DNA from: JACMLD01 sp033761915
GTDB taxonomy: Bacteria > Bacteroidota > Bacteroidia > Chitinophagales > Chitinophagaceae
Assembly (NCBI GenBank): GCA_033761915.1
Contig: JANRMC010000313.1
Coordinates: 1-19,109 of the forward strand
Direction: 5' to 3'
Length of the DNA: 19,109 bases
The notes under the pieces are model-generated. The model was not told the origin of the DNA. It did no database searches and worked only from the letters and a program-made list of their open reading frames with translations. Of this stretch, positions 14,863 through 19,109 are shown in pieces. A program made the translations under genes and the position numbers. Each line of letters starts with the position of its first letter. Position 1 is the stretch's first letter.

Positions 14863-17166
14863 TCATTTCATGCGGTTTAAAATAGTGTTTAGCTTTTGTT
14901 TGGTTTCTGCATCTTGCAGCCGTTGACGCATTGCCAGCAAAACAGGTTGAGAGATTACCCAGTTCATAGAATATTTATTGCCAGGGTCTCCATCTTTATA
15001 CAAATTCACTTTTATATAGTGGTTGCCATCTCCATACCAGTCTTTCATAAAATTAACCAGCCGGCCATCGTTTACATAGGTTTGCGTGCCATAAGAACCA
15101 TACAAGGTTTTTAGCGGTGTGGCTAAGTCGTTCACCAGCGGATTAACAGGGTTTAATATAGGCCCGCCAATAGGATCGTTTAAAATATGTACCACCGTAA
15201 AATCAAAAGCATTTTTATACGCCGCAAAAAAGCGGTTGGTACTATCGCTCACCCATTTTTTAAAAGCAATCATCATTTCATTTACTGCACCGGCGCCAGA
15301 GTTATCAAAATAACCGCCATCTACAAAATAGTGTTCTTGTATACTATCATTTGCCAGGCGCGGATCCTTGGGTTTGTTTCTGCGGCGGGCATCTATTCTT
15401 CCTGCCGGACTAACATACGGAAAGCTGGCGCCCAGCACCACAGCTGTGCTCAGCTTCATGTCTTTGGGTTCTAATAAAAGATCCAACACATCTACCCGCT
15501 CATTAAAGTTTTGAGCATCTATTTTAATGTTACTGATCAGCGCAGGGCGTCCATCCTGCATGCGGGTGGTATTTACAAATAGTATGGGCAGGTTATAATT
15601 GGCGTTTCCGCTACGGCTCATAAAGGCAGTAAAGCTGGTATCCATTTTTTTATAAAGAAAGGCAGTGTCTCCGCTGGCTTTTTCAATAGAAGAAACCAAC
15701 GCATCCTCGCGGTTGGCAACATTAAAGAAGGGCACTATATGCCGGAAAAAATCGGGGCCCAGCATATAAGTAAGTGTATGCGCCAAAAAATCTGACTGCA
15801 GGTATTGTTGCGATGCGGACCGGTAACTACTATCGCCCTTTACAGGCAGGGTGGCTTTATTCATTAGCAAAGAAAAATAAGTGGCATTGCCCACGCTGCC
15901 GCCAGATGCGCCAGACAAACAAACCAGGTGATCTGAAAAATTGGTACTGGCATCATCTTCTAATTGCCCTAATACAGATGCCACCCAATAGCCCGAACGT
16001 GAAGCACCCCCATTAGCCAGCACAGCAAACACCGGGTATTTTTTGCCGGCTTTATTAAAGGCTGCTATTTTATCCTGCCGTTGCTTAATCCAGTTTTCAA
16101 AATACTCCTTTAAATCCTGCCGCTGGTTAAACGCTACAGCAGCATCTGCTTTTTTAGGTAGTTGTACATAGTATTGTTCCTTAAACAATCCTGCTACAAA
16201 GCCAAAAACTATTATTACAATATGAAAATTAAAACGTGCAAAAACAGAAGCTGTTGATATAAAATTAATAAAGCCCACTATTAAACCAAATGCGGTTAGC
16301 ACTACGGGTACAGAACCCATTTTTACAGAAAATAAAACACTGTTTAAACCAAACACATAAACCAGCAATGCCAATACACTAATACTATTAAAGGCAATAA
16401 AATAGGCACGGTCTTCCCGGTCAAAAAACAAACGGCGCATTTTTTTTAGCAACAGTTTTATGCCGCTGGCATTTTCGCGTTCTTCTTTTTTTTGCTCTTG
16501 TGCCGGTGTGGTGGTGGCTTGTTTTAATTCTATTACCCTGCGGCGGCCAATTACAAAAAGCACAAAACTAATTTGCACCGCACTAAATAGAATAATAAGA
16601 GCTGCCGGAGTATGTGTTATTAAAACAGCAATAATAATAAGTAACAGCAGTGCGCCAGTAATCAGCATCACGCGGTAAAGATGCCAGGCTTTTTTATCCA
16701 ATAGGTATTTCCAGCATTGATGTATTAAAACATAATACAAGGGTGTTAACAGCAGCAGCACATGTGCAATATTGCTTTTTAAAACATCATTTACCTGCAG
16801 CAAAGCCAAAATAATTATGCTGTAAGCAGTAAAGCCTAAAAACCGCGGCAGGTGAATGCGCAGTTTATTAATAAAATAAGCCGGCTCTTCCCAATACTTT
16901 GCTTTAGCTACCAGGCGGCTGCTGTACCATATTAAATAACCCCAAAACAATTGGGCCAGTATAAAAAAAATATAGGCTGCATATTTTTCCATGGTAAACA
17001 AGAGCAAATCCCGGCCCTGGTTTATTTTCCAGAATGCCACATAGGTAAGCAGCAAAAACAACACAGAAGGAAAAAACAACCAGGCGGCTTTGGCCAGGTT
17101 GCGGTATGTATCGGCACGCATTAATTGTTGCCAAATTTTCTGAAAAAGGTTTGCAGGTTGGTTCAT
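14863..17166 (-). CDS. Membrane-anchored patatin-like phospholipase
   Basis: A 767-residue protein from the chosen ATG (17164-17166). The N-terminal half has about nine hydrophobic segments (near 26-45, 61-81, 110-125, 133-149, 165-184, 188-207, 256-278, 285-306, 313-328), with a charged cytosolic-type insert at about 215-255 (EQKKEEREN). The C-terminal half is a patatin domain: glycine-rich oxyanion-hole segment NGGASRSG (385-392), nucleophile elbow SGASGGS with Ser421, and Asp616 in VDGGYFDNSG, which together give the Ser-Asp dyad. It is therefore a likely membrane-tethered lipid acyl hydrolase, substrate unknown. The frame stays open upstream to a TTG at 17217, and another ATG exists at 17196; I preferred MNQPANLF because it precedes a basic, amphipathic start. 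It is monocistronic, convergent with the aldo/keto reductase and divergent from obg. Confidence 0.88.
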   Translation of the reverse strand: MNQPANLFQKIWQQLMRADTYRNLAKAAWLFFPSVLFLLLTYVAFWKINQGRDLLLFTMEKYAAYIFFILAQLFWGYLIWYSSRLVAKAKYWEEPAYFINKLRIHLPRFLGFTAYSIIILALLQVNDVLKSNIAHVLLLLTPLYYVLIHQCWKYLLDKKAWHLYRVMLITGALLLLIIIAVLITHTPAALIILFSAVQISFVLFVIGRRRVIELKQATTTPAQEQKKEERENASGIKLLLKKMRRLFFDREDRAYFIAFNSISVLALLVYVFGLNSVLFSVKMGSVPVVLTAFGLIVGFINFISTASVFARFNFHIVIIVFGFVAGLFKEQYYVQLPKKADAAVAFNQRQDLKEYFENWIKQRQDKIAAFNKAGKKYPVFAVLANGGASRSGYWVASVLGQLEDDASTNFSDHLVCLSGASGGSVGNATYFSLLMNKATLPVKGDSSYRSASQQYLQSDFLAHTLTYMLGPDFFRHIVPFFNVANREDALVSSIEKASGDTAFLYKKMDTSFTAFMSRSGNANYNLPILFVNTTRMQDGRPALISNIKIDAQNFNERVDVLDLLLEPKDMKLSTAVVLGASFPYVSPAGRIDARRRNKPKDPRLANDSIQEHYFVDGGYFDNSGAGAVNEMMIAFKKWVSDSTNRFFAAYKNAFDFTVVHILNDPIGGPILNPVNPLVNDLATPLKTLYGSYGTQTYVNDGRLVNFMKDWYGDGNHYIKVNLYKDGDPGNKYSMNWVISQPVLLAMRQRLQDAETKQKLNTILNRMK

Positions 17167-17248
17167 GGTTAATTGGTTTCTGGTATGAATGTACATTAAA
17201 AAAAGGCCGGCTGCCAATAACGCAATAGTGGTATGTTTTATATTTTTT

Positions 17249-17424
17249 GTTACCGGCTTTTGTAACTCCGGTTAAGCATCGTTGCGTCGCACAGTTTTAC
17301 GGTATCAGGCTAATGGGCTATAGCGTATAGTAAATGGTATTAGTATGGACTATTGACCATGGACATACTTTAGTACAAGTGTGCGACGCAACGGCTGCCA
17401 AATAGAATTACGGCTGCTGGCTAC
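17249..17424. repeat. Dispersed intergenic repeat, inverted pair with heptamer core (locus 9)
   Basis: The forward arm GTTGCGTCGCACAGTTTTAC (17281-17300) and reverse arm GTACAAGTGTGCGACGCAAC (17373-17392) span exactly 112 bp, the same as locus 6. The core (17302-17371) reads in a 7-bp register, clearest at 17344-17364: TATGGAC, TATTGAC, CATGGAC. Outward flanks run from GTTACCGG (17249) to GCTGGCTAC (17424), about 176 bp in total. The left flank can pair ACCGG (17252-17256) with CCGGT (17268-17272). It occupies most of the patatin-obg gap. Confidence 0.82.
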
Positions 17425-17432
17425 ATAATAAA

Positions 17433-17440
17433 TATATTTG
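17433..17440 (+). promoter_or_regulatory. Predicted -7 box of obg
   Basis: TATATTTG matches TAnnTTTG and ends 4 bases before the obg ATG, so transcription should start at or within a base of the start codon (leaderless mRNA). No clear -33 TTG is seen. The expected -33 region falls in the right flank of the locus-9 repeat. Confidence 0.5.
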
Positions 17441-17444
17441 CGGC

Positions 17445-18440
17445 ATGGAGAAGACCAACTTTATAGATTATATCCGCGTTTTTTGTAAGAGTGGGCATGG
17501 TGGCGCCGGCAGTAAGCATTTTATGCGCACCAAGTTTAATCCAAAAGCGGGTCCGGATGGGGGAGATGGGGGCCGTGGGGGCCATATTATTTTGCGGGGT
17601 AATAAAAACTTGTGGACGCTGCTGCACCTGCGCTATTTTAAAAACGTATTAGCCGAAAATGGCGAAAACGGCAGTAAAAACAACAGCTCGGGCAAAAGCG
17701 GTAAAGATATTATTATAGAAGTGCCCCTGGGTACTGTTGCCCGTGATGAGGAAACACAAAACCTTGAAGTGGAAATTTTAGAAGACGGGCAGGAGTTTAT
17801 ATTAATGCGTGGCGGCCGCGGCGGGTTGGGCAATGCTAATTTTGCCACAGCCACCAACCAGGCGCCCGATTATGCGCAACCTGGTGAGCCCGGTGTTGAG
17901 GCCTGGAAAATTATAGAATTGAAAGTGCTTGCCGATGTGGGTCTAGTGGGTTTTCCCAATGCCGGTAAATCTACCCTGCTTTCTACCATTACGGCTGCCA
18001 AACCTAAAATTGCCGACTATGCTTTTACCACCTTAACGCCTCAGTTGGGTATGGTAGAATACCGCAATAATACCAGCTTTTGTATTGCCGATTTGCCGGG
18101 TATTATTGAAGGAGCCGCCGAAGGTAAGGGCCTGGGTCATCGCTTTTTAAGGCATATTGAGCGCAACCCGGTACTATTGTTTCTGATTCCTGCAGACAGC
18201 GCAGACCATCGTAAAGAGTTTGATATACTGGTTAATGAACTAAAAGAATACAATGAAGAGTTGCTGCACAAACAGTTTATTATTGCCATTAGCAAAAGCG
18301 ATATGCTGGATGATGAATTAAAGGCGGCCATTGAAAAAGAATTGCCAAACAGCATTCCGCATATTTTTATTTCTTCTGTAACACAACAGGGATTAATGCC
18401 TTTAAAAGACCTGCTTTGGAAGGCATTGAACGAGCAATAA
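17445..18440 (+). CDS. obg: Obg-family GTPase (ribosome-associated)
   Basis: A 331-residue Obg/CgtA GTPase acting in 50S subunit maturation and stress signalling. The glycine-rich Obg fold occupies about 1-160 (GHGGAGSKHF, GPDGGDGGRGGHI, GGRGGLGNANFATATNQAP). The G domain has G1 GFPNAGKST (169-177), switch-I Thr195/Thr196 (YAFTTLTPQLG), G3 DLPG (216-219), G4 SKSD (283-286) and G5 SS near 310-311. G4 departs from the canonical NKxD; the Asn is replaced by Ser, which I recall as common in Bacteroidota Obg. The protein ends right after the G domain, without the C-terminal OCT extension of Bacillus Obg. coaX follows 64 bp downstream with its own promoter. Confidence 0.97.
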   Translation: MEKTNFIDYIRVFCKSGHGGAGSKHFMRTKFNPKAGPDGGDGGRGGHIILRGNKNLWTLLHLRYFKNVLAENGENGSKNNSSGKSGKDIIIEVPLGTVARDEETQNLEVEILEDGQEFILMRGGRGGLGNANFATATNQAPDYAQPGEPGVEAWKIIELKVLADVGLVGFPNAGKSTLLSTITAAKPKIADYAFTTLTPQLGMVEYRNNTSFCIADLPGIIEGAAEGKGLGHRFLRHIERNPVLLFLIPADSADHRKEFDILVNELKEYNEELLHKQFIIAISKSDMLDDELKAAIEKELPNSIPHIFISSVTQQGLMPLKDLLWKALNEQ

Positions 18441-18454
18441 CACGCTGCCATTTC

Positions 18455-18486
18455 TTTGAAAGTGTAGCCGAATACAACTACATTTG
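18455..18486 (+). promoter_or_regulatory. Predicted promoter of coaX
   Basis: A -33 TTTG (18455-18458), a 20-bp spacer and a -7 TACATTTG (18479-18486) make this the best promoter match in the window. Transcription should start near 18490, about 15 bases before the coaX ATG. Confidence 0.7.
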
Positions 18487-18504
18487 CGCCTTACAAAACC
18501 AGTA

Positions 18505-19109
18505 ATGGCAGCTATTAAAACGCTTTGTTTTGACTTTGGCAACACCCGCCTTAAATATGCGGTGTTTGAAAACCAGCAACAGGTGGCTGCTGCTGTGTTG
18601 CCCACTGATGAATTAGCGGCTGTTGAAGCTTTATTACAGCAATACCAGCCGCAAAAAAGCATTCTATCATCGGTTATTAACCATAACCCCGCAATAGAAC
18701 CATTACTGCAACAGCGGACTAAGTTTCATTTGCTTAACCACCACACACAGTTGCCTTTTACCACACCGGTGGGCAAGCCAGAAACTATTGGTGCAGACCG
18801 TTTAGCTTTATGCGCAGCAGCTGTACAGCTGGCACCGGGCAAAAACAATTTAATTATTGCGCTGGGCACCTGTATTACCTACAATTTTTTAAATAAATAT
18901 CATGAGTTTTTAGGGGGCGGCATTTCTCCGGGCATGGATATGCGTTTTAAAACCCTGCAAACCTTTACAGCCAAATTACCATTGATTAAAGAAGACTGGA
19001 ATTTTCCGCTTATTGGCTATGATACCCGCACCAATATTTTAAGTGGTGTTATACTGGGTATGGCCAAAGAAATTGATGGTTTTATTGATGCTTATGAAGA
19101 ACGATACGG
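18505..19109 (+). CDS. coaX: Type III pantothenate kinase (3' end cut by window)
   Basis: The visible 201 codons encode a type III pantothenate kinase, which phosphorylates pantothenate in the first step of coenzyme A synthesis. Motifs are the ASKHA phosphate-1 loop DFGNTRLKYAVF (10-21), the substrate motif IGADRLAL near 95-102, the phosphate-2 region ALGTCITYNF near 119-128, GGGISPGMDMRFKTLQTFTAKLP near 137-159, and TRTNILSGVILG near 173-184. Family members are about 240-260 residues, so roughly the last fifth is missing beyond the window. The start at MAAIKTLCFDFGNT is supported by the motif position and by the promoter just upstream. Type III enzymes are typically insensitive to CoA feedback. 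Confidence 0.94.
   Translation, partial: MAAIKTLCFDFGNTRLKYAVFENQQQVAAAVLPTDELAAVEALLQQYQPQKSILSSVINHNPAIEPLLQQRTKFHLLNHHTQLPFTTPVGKPETIGADRLALCAAAVQLAPGKNNLIIALGTCITYNFLNKYHEFLGGGISPGMDMRFKTLQTFTAKLPLIKEDWNFPLIGYDTRTNILSGVILGMAKEIDGFIDAYEERY

Noticed and set aside
17167..17217. Patatin start at the TTG at 17217
   Set aside because: It needs a non-ATG start although ATGs exist at 17196 and 17166; the added residues carry no domain signal.
1025..17424. CRISPR array as an explanation for the repeats
   Set aside because: Copies are scattered over 16 kb in both orientations with genes between them; there is no regular spacing and no cas gene.

Overview
The window reads as ordinary chromosome of a Bacteroidota bacterium, most likely family Chitinophagaceae. 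Three things support this. The protein set has Bacteroidota-type NusA, RimP, a long-linker IF2, an Obg without a C-terminal extension, and a DUF4834-like small protein. Seven start regions carry the Bacteroidota -7 promoter box TAnnTTTG, four of them with a TTG/TTTG -33 element 19-21 bp upstream. Shine-Dalgarno sequences are mostly weak or absent. No phage, plasmid, transposase or CRISPR is visible.

Layout, left to right. A minus-strand block holds a SurA/PpiC-type peptidyl-prolyl isomerase (C-terminus cut by the window edge), then the translation/transcription operon rimP-nusA-infB. Next come a small plus-strand membrane protein converging on a HAD hydrolase, a tRNA with CAU anticodon and its own promoter and terminator, and an outer-membrane beta-barrel protein. 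These are followed by an AhpD-like CMD protein, an orphan 2-oxoacid:ferredoxin oxidoreductase beta subunit, a minus-strand isopenicillin-N-synthase-like Fe(II) oxygenase, a DUF3089 lipoprotein, an M20 carboxypeptidase and a Kv-beta-like aldo/keto reductase. The right end has a minus-strand membrane-anchored patatin, then obg and coaX (3' end cut).

The protein genes are mostly recognisable housekeeping or metabolic families. The interesting layer is between them. A dispersed intergenic repeat occurs about 13 times in nine of the gaps and in no coding region that I could find. Its unit is a 20-bp arm (consensus GTTGAASTGTGCGACGCAAC, around the odd palindrome TGCGWCGCA) plus an outward flank of about 30 bp containing a small hairpin. 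In four gaps two arms face each other as an inverted pair. Two of these pairs, 5 kb apart, span exactly 112 bp each and enclose unrelated cores that both read as degenerate 7-bp tandem repeats. The organisation resembles REP doublets (REPINs) or MITEs, but the sequence is not one I can match to a named family. One pair sits between nusA and infB, and another ends 8 bp before the obg promoter.

Other signals are a 12-bp hairpin in the predicted rimP 5' leader, a 9-bp hairpin between rimP and nusA, a predicted leaderless obg transcript, and a large palindrome at the 3' end of the patatin gene. No gap exceeds 300 bp.
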